Counted from the first letter of the stretch, positions 8,601-15,878 are shown. The stretch: 27,027 nt of DNA from Burkholderiales bacterium (GCA_005790965.1 SXTL01000050.1:1-27027); one strand, 5' to 3'. Made by a program: numbers and translations. Notes: generated by a model from the sequence alone, not told the origin.

Positions 8601-10573
8601 AAATCGGTGCACTGGAAACCCTGCTGCTCACCAAGCAGAACTACAACTCCATGGCCTGTGGTGACGGTGCCTGTCTGGGGTGCGGCGAGAAAACGGCGAT
8701 CCATCTTTTTACCAGTACCGTGACAGCCTTAATGCAGCCGCGGGTCCAGGCCCATCTGGAAAAGATTGAGGCCCTGATCGTCGGCCTTGAAAAACATATT
8801 CGCATGCGGCTGACCGAGACGGTCGACTTTACCGATGCTCAGGCTGTGTTGCGAGCCGTGGCCGCGGGCCAGGATCAAGGCCACGATTTAACGCTAGCGC
8901 GGCTCAGCGAACATCTGCAGGCCAAGGCGGGCAGCCAACCCATTGATCCGGATTGGCTGCGTTGGGTTACGCACCTCTTAGACCGTCTCAGAGACCTCAA
9001 GTGGCGTTATCTCGAGGGTCCGACCGGCCGGGGCCGGGCCGCCATGGGCATTGTTAACTCCACGGGTTGTACTTCGGTGTGGGGCTCAACCTTCCCCTTT
9101 AATCCTTACCCGTTCCCGTGGACTTCGCATCTGTTCCAGGATTCGCCCTCTGTCGCCCTCGGCCTGTTCGAAGGGCACATGACGCGCATGGCGGATGGAT
9201 TTAAGGCCATCCGCATGGCCGAGATTGAACTCGAGCGTGGTTACGATCCGCACACCGAGGATGCCAACCTGACCTACTACACTTGGGAGTCCTTTACGGA
9301 CGAGGAGTGGAAACTGTGTCCGCCGGTGGTCGCCATTGGTGGGGATGGAGCGATGTACGACATTGGTTTCCAGAATCTGTCGCGAGCCTTGATGACGGGT
9401 AAACCCGTCAAGATTGTGGTTGTTGATACGCAGGTGTATTCGAATACGGGCGGGCAGGCGGCGACCTCCACTTTTGTGTCGCAAGTGGCGGATATGACGC
9501 CCTTTGGAAAACAGGCAACGGGTAAGAAAGAGATCCGCAAGGAGATGTCTATCATCGGGATGGCACACCGTACGGCCTTCGTGTTGCAGGGCAGCACCTC
9601 CCGGCCAACGCATCTGATCGAAGGGTATATCGACGGCCTGAACTCGCGCCGGCCGGCCTTGTTTAACATTTATACCGTCTGCCCGCCCGAACATGGGGTT
9701 GGCGATGACAGGGCTGACCAGCAGTCGCGTCTGGCGGTTGAGTCGCGCGCGTATCCGCTGTTCCGTTACGATCCTGATCAGGGAACGACCTTCAGCGAGT
9801 GCGTCAGCCTTGATGGCAATCCTTCGCCAGAGGCCGACTGGCCGGAATATACGCTGGCTTATGTCGATGCCGCGGGGGAGGCGCAGAAGATGGTCTTGCC
9901 AATGACCTTTGCGGACTTTGCGCTGACGGAAGGACGCTTTGCCAAGCAATTTAAGAAGGCCCCGCAAGAGACCTGGAACGATGACATGGTCTTGCTTGCA
10001 GACTTCATCAAACGGCCGGCAGCGGAGCGTGAGGGGCGTTTCCCGTTTATTTGGGCGGTGGACAAAAAAAATCGCCTCCTGCGAGTTCTGGTTTCGCAGG
10101 CCTTGGTCAACGCGTGCGAGGAGCGGTTGGCGTTCTGGCGTCAGCTCAAGGATGTAGCAAAAACCCCAGCCCTGGCGGTGGACGAGAAGGCGATTGTGGA
10201 AACGGCACGGGCCGAGATTCTGGCGCATTTGACGGCCAGCTTGGTGGGGTTTGGTGGCGGCGGCATGGCGGCAGAATCGGCACCCGCCGTGCCGGTCGCA
10301 TCGGTGGCGGCGGCGTCTGAGGGTTACGAGCCGGTTTATATTGACACGCCCGATTGCTCTGCCTGCGATGAGTGCACCACGATCGGGCCTAAGGCGTTTG
10401 CCTACAATGAGCAGAAGCAGGCCATAGTGATTAATCCCCAGGGCGCAAAATTTGCCGACCTCGTCAAGGCTGCAGAAAAGTGTACTGCAGGGTGTCTACA
10501 TCCCGGCACTCCATGGAACATGAATGAACCGGGCCTCGAGAAATGGATGGCACGGGCGGCAAAATATAACTGA
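5603..10573 (+). CDS. nifJ: Oversized pyruvate:ferredoxin (2-oxoacid) oxidoreductase
   Basis: This is a single-chain, TPP-dependent oxoacid oxidoreductase that interconverts pyruvate + CoA with acetyl-CoA + CO2 and exchanges electrons with ferredoxin or flavodoxin. At about 1656 residues it is some 450 longer than usual NifJ proteins (about 1170-1230). Domains in order: a pyrimidine-binding domain (25-250, with AYPITPSTNMGEYW near 46-59); the transketolase-C-like domain (about 290-400); the gamma domain (about 500-710, GGWGAVTTGKN at 512-522); and a two-cluster ferredoxin domain (C809, C812, C815, C819 and C946, C949, C952, C956). The TPP domain follows, with GDGAMYDIGF at 1247-1256 and proximal-cluster cysteines C1024, C1027, C1156 and C1360. 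Extra sequence separates the two ferredoxin motifs, and more separates C1027 from C1156. An Ala/Pro/Gly linker (about 1548-1572) leads to an added C-terminal ferredoxin-like domain with C1585, C1588, C1591, C1627 and C1631. It lies 20 bases after rnfB, so it is co-transcribed with rnf. Direction and exact oxoacid are not determined by sequence. Confidence 0.9.
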   Translation: MLKNLFTSPSNESALQPVKYPGVRDAIDGNTAVILVEREASDAAGAYPITPSTNMGEYWAESVAAGHINVSGRPLIFVEPESEHAAAGVTAGMAMTGLRAVNFTSSQGAVFMHESLYGAVGKRLPYVLNMGCRAITKATLNVHCGHDDYHSVDDTGFIQVMAASAQEAADLNLIARKTAELSLTPAIMGMDGFLTTHLIEPVQVPERELVAEFLGQPGDLIDTPTPAQVILYGPKRRRIPALWDVDAPLASGAVANQDAHMQAVAAQRPYFFQHIPALFDRCADEYAELTGRRYARVASYRCEDADYLILGQGSMTVQAGAVADYLRATRQIRVGVVNLTMFRPFPGELLSHVLKGKKGVAVLERTDQPLSEDLPLMREVRAVVSKSVENGVAGRGRAGSQHAGYAAFETGAEIPQLYSGSYGIGSRDLQPEALIAAVENMLEGGKSGGAQRRFYYLSIDFVRDQAANPKQEIHQQGLLEAYPQIRDLALRGSENPNLMPKGGIAVRMHSVGGWGAVTTGKNLAMTLFELLGWDIKANPKYGSEKKGQPTTYYLSAAPEPIRINCEYSHVDVVLSPDPQVFLHTNAVAGLSQGGVFIIQSNLPDAGALWATFPLNIQKYIVEQGIRVFYLDAFTIAREESSNPDLQLRMQGNAFQGAFFHASDVKERAGLSEETLFTAIENQLQAKFGKKGKRIVEDNLRVVRRGYTEIHEIPAAVMTVGARQAASFRASPALPVMLAQQPEGATEHGSRQADIHRFWEQTGNFYMTGRGSDNLADPFMGMALIPAVTGVFRDMTQIRFEHPVWNAENCTACGNCYTQCPDSAIPGLVSTLSDVLNSAISRIEMGGRPTRFLRKGARAIEKRLRGVLEHEGVDVRARLKAAIQETLEESMATAMADTEPLTEEYRLLSDTLGEFQFATTKPYWVNPEKKTKGTGGLFSITVNPYTCKGCAVCVDVCDDDALKMVTQTQDSIAALRRDWQFWLELPTTPKAYSRIDDLDEKIGALETLLLTKQNYNSMACGDGACLGCGEKTAIHLFTSTVTALMQPRVQAHLEKIEALIVGLEKHIRMRLTETVDFTDAQAVLRAVAAGQDQGHDLTLARLSEHLQAKAGSQPIDPDWLRWVTHLLDRLRDLKWRYLEGPTGRGRAAMGIVNSTGCTSVWGSTFPFNPYPFPWTSHLFQDSPSVALGLFEGHMTRMADGFKAIRMAEIELERGYDPHTEDANLTYYTWESFTDEEWKLCPPVVAIGGDGAMYDIGFQNLSRALMTGKPVKIVVVDTQVYSNTGGQAATSTFVSQVADMTPFGKQATGKKEIRKEMSIIGMAHRTAFVLQGSTSRPTHLIEGYIDGLNSRRPALFNIYTVCPPEHGVGDDRADQQSRLAVESRAYPLFRYDPDQGTTFSECVSLDGNPSPEADWPEYTLAYVDAAGEAQKMVLPMTFADFALTEGRFAKQFKKAPQETWNDDMVLLADFIKRPAAEREGRFPFIWAVDKKNRLLRVLVSQALVNACEERLAFWRQLKDVAKTPALAVDEKAIVETARAEILAHLTASLVGFGGGGMAAESAPAVPVASVAAASEGYEPVYIDTPDCSACDECTTIGPKAFAYNEQKQAIVINPQGAKFADLVKAAEKCTAGCLHPGTPWNMNEPGLEKWMARAAKYN

Positions 10574-10581
10574 GCGATGCC

Positions 10582-12042
10582 ATGGTCATGGAGATTCGAC
10601 CCATCATGGAACGCAGCCGGGCGCTTGAGGCGCCGCCTCCGCCGTCCTCATGGCGAGAGGGGCCGTCTTCCAAATCTCTTGAGCTTTATTCGTATATTGT
10701 TTCGCTGTTCAGGCGCAAAAGTTTCGCGCGCGGGGTTCACCCCGACACGCACAAGAGTACTGCCGGCAAGCCGATTCGTCGGTTGCCGTATGCGCCGCGC
10801 ATTTCCCTCCCCCTCGCGCAGCACATCGGCAAGCCGGCAGTACCCCTTGTCCGACCCGGAGAGGAAGTGGTTCGCGGTCAACCCATCGCAAGGGCCGACG
10901 GATTTCTGTCCGTTCCCTTGCATTCCCCTGTCACCGGACGCGTCGAGGCGATTCGGTTGCACCCGTCCGCGTCAGGCGCATGGGTGGAAAGTATCATCAT
11001 TCATGCCTACGCCTCATCCACCCAAGAAGTACTCTGGCGTGAGCCACGCGATATGGATTCGCTCGGGCCTGAAGAGATTCTTGCCGCCGTCAAAGACTGT
11101 GGCATGGTGGGATTAGGCGGTGCGGCCTTCCCCAGTCATGTCAAGCTAAGCATCCCTCCTGAGCGCCGTATTCATACCTTGGTGGTCAATGGCTGCGAAT
11201 GCGAGCCGTACCTGACTTGCGATCACCGCACCATGATCGAACATCCAGCCGATTTGATGCGTGGCATCGGCTATGCGATGCGAGCGGTGGGGGCTCGGCG
11301 CGCCATCATTGGTGTCGAAGATAACAAGCCCGATGCGGTGGCGGCGCTTACCCCGTTTCTGCCGACCGATGGGCGGGTAAGCATGGAGATGGTGCAGACC
11401 AAGTATCCGCAGGGCGCCGAAAAGATGCTGATCAAGTCGCTGCTGAATCTGGAGGTGCCCGCCGGTGGTCTGCCCTTGGATATTGGCGTGGTGGTCAATA
11501 ATGTGGGCACTTTGACCTTGCTGGGCCGTTTGCTCCCAGCCGGTGAGGGTTTGACCGAGCGGGTGGTGACCGTGACCGGCCCGGCCGTCAAGCGACCAGG
11601 TAATTTCTGGGTGCCATTGGGGACACCGATTCGTCATGTGTTGCAATGTTCGGGGGTGCTCGATGGCGATCCTCACCCTGAGCTGGAGGTTGTTCTGGGC
11701 GGCTCCATGATGGGCCAAGCGATAACCTCACTGGACACCCCCGTGACCAAGGGGGTGACCGGGATTTTGGTATATGACCGTGAATCAGTGATGCGGGAAA
11801 CGGTAACCAAGGTGTACCCTTGCATCAAGTGTGGCGAATGTGTTCAGGCCTGTCCGATGGGCCTTAACCCGGCCTTGCTTGGGATGCTGGCCGCAAAACG
11901 GGACTATGACAGTATGAGTGTTGATTACCATCTTGCCGATTGTTTTGAGTGTGGTTGTTGTACTTGGGTTTGTCCCTCCGGTATTCCGCTTGTGCAGCAG
12001 TTTCGCGCGGCCAAGGGTTTATTGCGCGCCCGAGCCGCTTGA
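10582..12042 (+). CDS. rnfC: Rnf electron transport complex subunit C
   Basis: This is the NADH- and FMN-binding peripheral subunit of the Rnf complex, 486 residues. The Rnf core begins near residue 50 (GVHPDTHKSTAGKPIRRLP). The nucleotide-binding region shows GMVGLGGAAFPSHVKL (174-189) and NGCECEPYLTCDH (203-215). Two 4Fe-4S motifs follow near the C-terminus: C414, C417, C420, C424 and C454, C457, C460, C464. The first 45 or so residues are a Pro/Ser-rich extension that many RnfC proteins lack or have shorter. The start could be the ATG at 10582 or the one at 10588. It follows nifJ by 8 bases. RnfC lacks the long Ala-rich C-terminal repeat tail seen in enterobacterial RsxC. Confidence 0.95.
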   Translation: MVMEIRPIMERSRALEAPPPPSSWREGPSSKSLELYSYIVSLFRRKSFARGVHPDTHKSTAGKPIRRLPYAPRISLPLAQHIGKPAVPLVRPGEEVVRGQPIARADGFLSVPLHSPVTGRVEAIRLHPSASGAWVESIIIHAYASSTQEVLWREPRDMDSLGPEEILAAVKDCGMVGLGGAAFPSHVKLSIPPERRIHTLVVNGCECEPYLTCDHRTMIEHPADLMRGIGYAMRAVGARRAIIGVEDNKPDAVAALTPFLPTDGRVSMEMVQTKYPQGAEKMLIKSLLNLEVPAGGLPLDIGVVVNNVGTLTLLGRLLPAGEGLTERVVTVTGPAVKRPGNFWVPLGTPIRHVLQCSGVLDGDPHPELEVVLGGSMMGQAITSLDTPVTKGVTGILVYDRESVMRETVTKVYPCIKCGECVQACPMGLNPALLGMLAAKRDYDSMSVDYHLADCFECGCCTWVCPSGIPLVQQFRAAKGLLRARAA

Positions 12043-12048
12043 TCTGCG

Positions 12049-13089
12049 ATGACAGAACTGCGTAGCGCTCCCCACGAACGCCTGGGTCTCAGCGTTGAGA
12101 GCATCATGCTCAATGTGGTGCTGGCCTTGCTTCCGATCGCCTTGTTTTCAATCTGGTTATACGGCTTGTCTGCCTTGGTGCTGCTGCTGACATCGGTCAT
12201 TGTGTGTCTAGCGACGGAACGCCTCTTCAACCATCTTTCCGGACAATCCTCGACCCTGGGAGATTGGAGCGCGATGATCACCGGCATCCTGCTGGCATTG
12301 GTTCTGCCGCCCTCCTTCCCGCTTTGGATGACGGCGGTGGCGGCGGTGGCGGCGATGGGCTTGGGCAAGATCCTGTTTGGGGGTCTGGGCATGAATGTGT
12401 TTAACCCGGCCCTCGTGGGCCGTGCCTTTGTGCAGGCAGCATTTCCATCGGCTATTGCCACATGGGTCCCGAGCTATGCCCCAAACCGATTCCATGAGTT
12501 CATCCCCACGACCCTGACACCGCCTTTGATGATCCCGCCGGATATCACAGCTTGGACCAAGGCGGTCTCAGCGGATGCCTTCACGGGCGCAACGCCGTTG
12601 GCGATGTGGAAGTTCCAGCATCAACTGACGGCGCCGGAAGACCTGATTCTGGGCATTGCCACCGCCTCCGTGGGGGAGACATCGGCGATGCTGATTCTGG
12701 TTTGTGGGCTTTATCTGGCGTTGCGTGGCATGCTTGACTGGCGTATTCCGGTCGGCATGATGGGGTCTGCCATTGCCTTGGCTTACGCCTTTCATCTTTA
12801 CAACCCCGACTTTTTTCCGCCGCCCTTCTTCGTCCTGCTGTCGGGCGGTCTCATGTTGGGAGCCCTATTCATGGCGACCGACATGGCGACCTCGCCGGTG
12901 ACCCCGCTAGCCGTTTGGGTCTACGCGATCCTGATCGGCCTTGTGACGGTCCTGATTCGCTATTTTGGGGGCCTGTCCGAGGGGGTGATGTATGCCATCC
13001 TGTTTGGTAATGCGCTCGCCCCTTTGCTGGATCGCAGCTTGCCGACGCGGGTGTTTGGCCGGCGTAAAGCCCGAAAGGTGGCGTCATGA
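12049..13089 (+). CDS. rnfD: Rnf electron transport complex subunit D
   Basis: This is a multi-spanning inner-membrane subunit of Rnf, 346 residues, homologous to NqrB. It carries the covalent-FMN motif DAFTGAT at 176-182, with T182 the expected flavin-bound threonine, and the conserved loop GGLGMNVFNPALVGRAF at 111-127. The rest is hydrophobic helices. The gene starts six bases after rnfC and overlaps rnfG by ATGA, indicating translational coupling. RnfD and RnfG pass electrons across the membrane between RnfC and the RnfA/RnfE iron centre. Confidence 0.96.
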   Translation: MTELRSAPHERLGLSVESIMLNVVLALLPIALFSIWLYGLSALVLLLTSVIVCLATERLFNHLSGQSSTLGDWSAMITGILLALVLPPSFPLWMTAVAAVAAMGLGKILFGGLGMNVFNPALVGRAFVQAAFPSAIATWVPSYAPNRFHEFIPTTLTPPLMIPPDITAWTKAVSADAFTGATPLAMWKFQHQLTAPEDLILGIATASVGETSAMLILVCGLYLALRGMLDWRIPVGMMGSAIALAYAFHLYNPDFFPPPFFVLLSGGLMLGALFMATDMATSPVTPLAVWVYAILIGLVTVLIRYFGGLSEGVMYAILFGNALAPLLDRSLPTRVFGRRKARKVAS

Positions 13090-13778
13090 GTGAGCCGTCG
13101 CCAAAGTCTGCAGTAGAAATCACGGCGGGTTGGCGTTTGATGGCGGCCCTCGGTGGAGTTGCTCTGTTGTGCGGGGTGCTGATCGTTGCCGCCTTTCAAA
13201 GTACGCTGGAGCCCATTGCCAAAAATCGCCGCATTGCCCTGGAGCGCTCCATTTTCTCGCTCATTCCGGACGGTGTGACCCTGCACATTTATGCCGTGAG
13301 CACGCAAGGGCTGATCTTGTTGCGGTCCGATCAATCTATGCCCAAGGGGGCGCAGCGCGTTTATGCGGTTTACGATGCCCATCGGCAACTACGCGGCTTA
13401 GTGGCCGAGGCGGGTGCGGTTGGGTATGCCGATGTGGTACGGGTTTTGTACGCTTATGATCCGCAGCGCCAGGCAATCGTCGGCTTTGCCGTGGGGGCGC
13501 ATCGCGAGACACCGGGTATTGGCGACAAGATCCGCACGGACGCGGCCTTCCAGAAAAATTTCGTGGCTCTTGAAGCGCGCTTGGATGTTTCCGGGCAGAG
13601 TCTTGCGCACCCGATCCGAACGGTGAAGCATGGCAGCAAGCGCCAACCTTGGGAGATTGACGCAATCTCGGGCGCGACCATTACTTCGCGGGCGGTAGGG
13701 CGTGGCATTAACGATAGCGTCAGCGTTTTGCTACCGCGTCTGCGACCGCATCTGGATAAATTGGAGTCTCCGCCATGA
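13086..13778 (+). CDS. rnfG: Rnf electron transport complex subunit G
   Basis: This is the FMN-carrying subunit of Rnf, 230 residues, homologous to NqrC. One N-terminal membrane helix (about residues 15-37) anchors a domain that faces the periplasm. The flavinylation motif is D192-x-x-S195-G-A-T198, with T198 the predicted attachment site, and ETPGIGDKI at 141-149 is a family-conserved stretch. Flavin is normally attached by ApbE, which is not encoded in this window. The gene overlaps both neighbours by ATGA (13086-13089 and 13775-13778). Confidence 0.94.
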   Translation: MSEPSPKSAVEITAGWRLMAALGGVALLCGVLIVAAFQSTLEPIAKNRRIALERSIFSLIPDGVTLHIYAVSTQGLILLRSDQSMPKGAQRVYAVYDAHRQLRGLVAEAGAVGYADVVRVLYAYDPQRQAIVGFAVGAHRETPGIGDKIRTDAAFQKNFVALEARLDVSGQSLAHPIRTVKHGSKRQPWEIDAISGATITSRAVGRGINDSVSVLLPRLRPHLDKLESPP

Positions 13779-14404
13779 AACCCGGCGAACACCCCCTGAC
13801 GGCCTTCGAAAATTTCATGGAAGGGATCTGGAAACAGAACCCTGTCTTTGTCATGGTGTTGGGTATGTGCCCTACCTTGGCGGTGACCGTGTCGGCCATT
13901 AATGCGCTGGGCATGGGCGTAGCGACGACTTTCGTACTCGTGTTTTCCTGCTTGTTGGTGTCAGCGATCCGGAACTGGGTGCCGAAAGAAGTGCGTATCG
14001 CGACCTACATTGTCATCATCGCCAGCTTTGTGACCGTGGTTGATTATGCGATACAGGCGCTGAGCCTGGACTTGTACGAGGCTCTCGGCGCATTCATTCA
14101 GTTGATCGTGGTGAACTGCATCATTTTGGGTCGTGCAGAGGCGCATGCCTCAAAACATCCGCCCCTGACCGCCGTGGTGAATGCGCTAGGCATGGGGATC
14201 GGTTTTACGATCGGTCTTTTCGCACTCGGAAGCGTGCGTGAAATTTTTGGGGCGGGCTCGCTGTTTGGCATCGCCTTGTTCGGACCGAGTTTCCAGCCCT
14301 GGATTGTCATGCTTTTGCCGCCGGGAGGTTTTTTTGTCCTGGGCGCTTGGTTGCTCCTGTTTGCAGGGTGGAAGCAGCGCAAGGAGGCCAAAGATGGAGC
14401 ATGA
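13775..14404 (+). CDS. rnfE: Rnf electron transport complex subunit E
   Basis: This is a multi-spanning inner-membrane subunit, 209 residues, homologous to NqrD. C32 (in VLGMCPTLAV) and C115 (in IVVNCIILGR) sit in the two half-helix motifs. In Rnf/Nqr structures these motifs ligate the membrane-embedded iron centre together with RnfA. The usual RnfE phrases PPLTAVVNALGMGIGFT and GSVREIFGAGSLFG are present. Its last 11 bases overlap the start of rnfA, and the AAGGAGG at 14381-14387 within its 3' end serves as the rnfA ribosome binding site. Confidence 0.95.
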   Translation: MKPGEHPLTAFENFMEGIWKQNPVFVMVLGMCPTLAVTVSAINALGMGVATTFVLVFSCLLVSAIRNWVPKEVRIATYIVIIASFVTVVDYAIQALSLDLYEALGAFIQLIVVNCIILGRAEAHASKHPPLTAVVNALGMGIGFTIGLFALGSVREIFGAGSLFGIALFGPSFQPWIVMLLPPGGFFVLGAWLLLFAGWKQRKEAKDGA

Positions 14405-14984
14405 ATCGCTGTTTCAGATTTTTATTGGCACGCTCCTGACCAACAATTTTGTGTTGGCCATGTTTCTCGGCTTGTGTCCCTTCTTGGGAGTGTCCGGACG
14501 CCTTAATACCGCCGTGCCGATGGGCGCCGCGACGACCTTTGTGATGCTGGTCGCGTCCTTGTGTGCCTACGGACTCAATGTGCTGCTCACGGCCTTGGAT
14601 CTGCAATTCTTGCGGCTTATTGCTTACATTGTGGTGATCGCCTCGGCGGTCCAGTTGGTGGAAATGTTCTTGAAAAAGACCAGCCCCAATTTGTTTCGCG
14701 CCCTCGGTATTTACCTGCCGCTCATTACCACCAATTGTGCCGTGCTCGGCGTGGCCCTGTTTCAGACGACGCGGGAATACAGTTTTCTCCAATCCATAGT
14801 GTTTGCGTTGGCGGGTGGCGGTGGCTTTACGCTGGCGCTGCTCTTGATGGCAGGTTTGCGTGAACGCCTGAATCTGGCCACGGTTCCGCAACGGGTGCAA
14901 GGCACGGGGCTGGCCCTCATGCTTGCTGGTTTACTGTCTTTAGTGTTTATGGGCTTCGCCGGGCTCGGGGCGAGTGCAGGATGA
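14394..14984 (+). CDS. rnfA: Rnf electron transport complex subunit A
   Basis: This is a multi-spanning inner-membrane subunit, 196 residues, homologous to NqrE and pseudo-symmetric to RnfE. C28 (FLGLCPFLGVSG) and C115 (LITTNCAVLG) are the expected ligands of the intramembrane iron centre. The ATG at 14394 is chosen because AAGGAGG ends six bases upstream and the protein then begins like other RnfA proteins. The open frame to 14238 is just rnfE read in another frame. It overlaps rnfE by 11 bases and the next small gene by ATGA. Confidence 0.95.
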   Translation: MEHESLFQIFIGTLLTNNFVLAMFLGLCPFLGVSGRLNTAVPMGAATTFVMLVASLCAYGLNVLLTALDLQFLRLIAYIVVIASAVQLVEMFLKKTSPNLFRALGIYLPLITTNCAVLGVALFQTTREYSFLQSIVFALAGGGGFTLALLLMAGLRERLNLATVPQRVQGTGLALMLAGLLSLVFMGFAGLGASAG

Positions 14985-15175
14985 GTCTCTATCTCGTGAC
15001 TGCCGGCCTGATCTTGGGTCTTCTGCTGGTGGGACTTGCGGTTAATCGGTTGTACCAAAATTTTGCCCGGCAGCATCCACAGTTAGGCCCATTTCGCGAC
15101 TCGGAGGCACGGGGCTGCGGTAGCTGCAGCCAAGGTAGCGGTTGTGCCTCCAGCGGAAATTGCCCTAAGGCATGA
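14981..15175 (+). CDS. Small Cys-rich single-helix membrane protein, NqrM-like candidate
   Basis: This is a 64-residue protein coupled to rnfA by an ATGA overlap. Residues 3-22 form one hydrophobic helix at the N-terminus. After a short polar linker, the tail has four cysteines spaced C46-x2-C49-x5-C55-x5-C61. This layout (one helix plus a C-terminal four-cysteine knot) is like NqrM, the small factor needed to mature Na+-NQR, and also like FeoB-associated Cys-rich proteins. Because it closes an rnf operon directly after rnfE and rnfA, I infer that it helps insert iron into the RnfA/RnfE centre. The assignment rests on architecture and position, not on a sequence match I can run. Five bases separate it from the convergent gene. 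Confidence 0.7.
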   Translation: MSLYLVTAGLILGLLLVGLAVNRLYQNFARQHPQLGPFRDSEARGCGSCSQGSGCASSGNCPKA

Positions 15176-15180
15176 TGTCG

Positions 15181-15603
15181 TCAGCCGCACAGGCGGCAAC
15201 TTGCCACGAGCAGAAGTTCCTGCGCGGCGCGGGCGAGCTTGGGGCTGAGGGCTTTTAGCGTCTTGAAGGGCGCTGGGTGCGGGTGGCCGTCGAGCAGGCC
15301 GCCGGCCAGGGCCGTGAGCATTAGAGCTAGGGGGGAAAGGCCAAGCGGGGCTTTTAGCGTGTCGCGCTGGGCAATGAGGGTGGCGTTAGAGGCCGCGTCA
15401 TAATGCATCAGGCGGCCCCCGATCTCCAGATTGAGCGTGCCGCCTTCAGCGAGTTCCCAGCGTTCCTGTTCGCTCCAGTGGGGCGCGGCAGGCAGTGCGG
15501 TGCGGGCAAAGAAATCCCCCAGAATAGCGGCGGGGCCACGCCCCGGTAGGGTCAGCAGTTGCTGCGCCAGTTCCTCCCATGCACGGTCCGTTGCCATTGT
15601 CAT
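15181..15603 (-). CDS. Hypothetical protein
   Basis: This is a 140-residue protein of no family I recognise. It is mixed hydrophobic/acidic, probably soluble. A central stretch (GGRLMHYDAASNATLIAQRD) resembles beta strands, an Ala/Leu-rich stretch near residues 88-102 may be a helix, and the end CRLCG is a CxxC motif. The start ATG at 15601-15603 overlaps the stop of the preceding small gene by ATGA; a second in-frame ATG lies two codons in. It is the last gene of a mutS-led unit and ends five bases from the convergent rnf operon. Confidence 0.6.
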   Translation of the reverse strand: MTMATDRAWEELAQQLLTLPGRGPAAILGDFFARTALPAAPHWSEQERWELAEGGTLNLEIGGRLMHYDAASNATLIAQRDTLKAPLGLSPLALMLTALAGGLLDGHPHPAPFKTLKALSPKLARAAQELLLVASCRLCG

Positions 15604-15878
15604 AGCGGCTCGCCCATGAAGCAGAAGACAAAACGGCCGTGGTCAAAATCGAGCATCAGGCTCCCGCCTCGGTTCACAGCGTAATCGACCCAGCCCGGCG
15701 TGGCGCAACCTTGATGGCATTCGGACACCCCGTTGGGTGATTCGAGGTCGCGCTCGCGATCGTAGAAGGAGAGCAACATGGGGGAGTCGAGCAGTCCCTC
15801 GGCAAGACGGCCGGCAAGGCGGTGACATTGGGTAAAGTCAGCGGCCCACTCGCCACATTCAAGATGCAGGGTTTTCAT
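15600..15878 (-). CDS. Small conserved-looking protein, possibly AF1514-type
   Basis: This is a 92-residue soluble protein. The ATG at 15876-15878 (MKTLHLECGEWAADF) lies inside the 3' end of mutS, a 20-base overlap; a TTG two codons earlier is a less likely start. Visible features are LLSFYDRERDLESP, the cysteine/histidine cluster ECHQGC, VDYAVNRGG and the ending DFDHGRFVFCF. From memory, this resembles small AF1514/DUF5619-type proteins of unknown function, but I cannot confirm it. It is translationally coupled to the 140-residue gene downstream. Confidence 0.65.
   Translation of the reverse strand: MKTLHLECGEWAADFTQCHRLAGRLAEGLLDSPMLLSFYDRERDLESPNGVSECHQGCATPGWVDYAVNRGGSLMLDFDHGRFVFCFMGEPL

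Noticed and set aside
9086..10228. Long open frame on the minus strand inside nifJ
   Set aside because: It is fully antisense to conserved PFOR domains, has no ribosome binding site or recognisable domain, and has the Arg/His/Gln-rich composition typical of antisense frames in GC-rich DNA. The minus-strand frames at 7847-8704 and 738-1232 were dropped for the same reason.
14238..14393. Upstream extension of rnfA
   Set aside because: It is rnfE coding sequence in another frame; the ATG at 14394 with a strong ribosome binding site is the real start.
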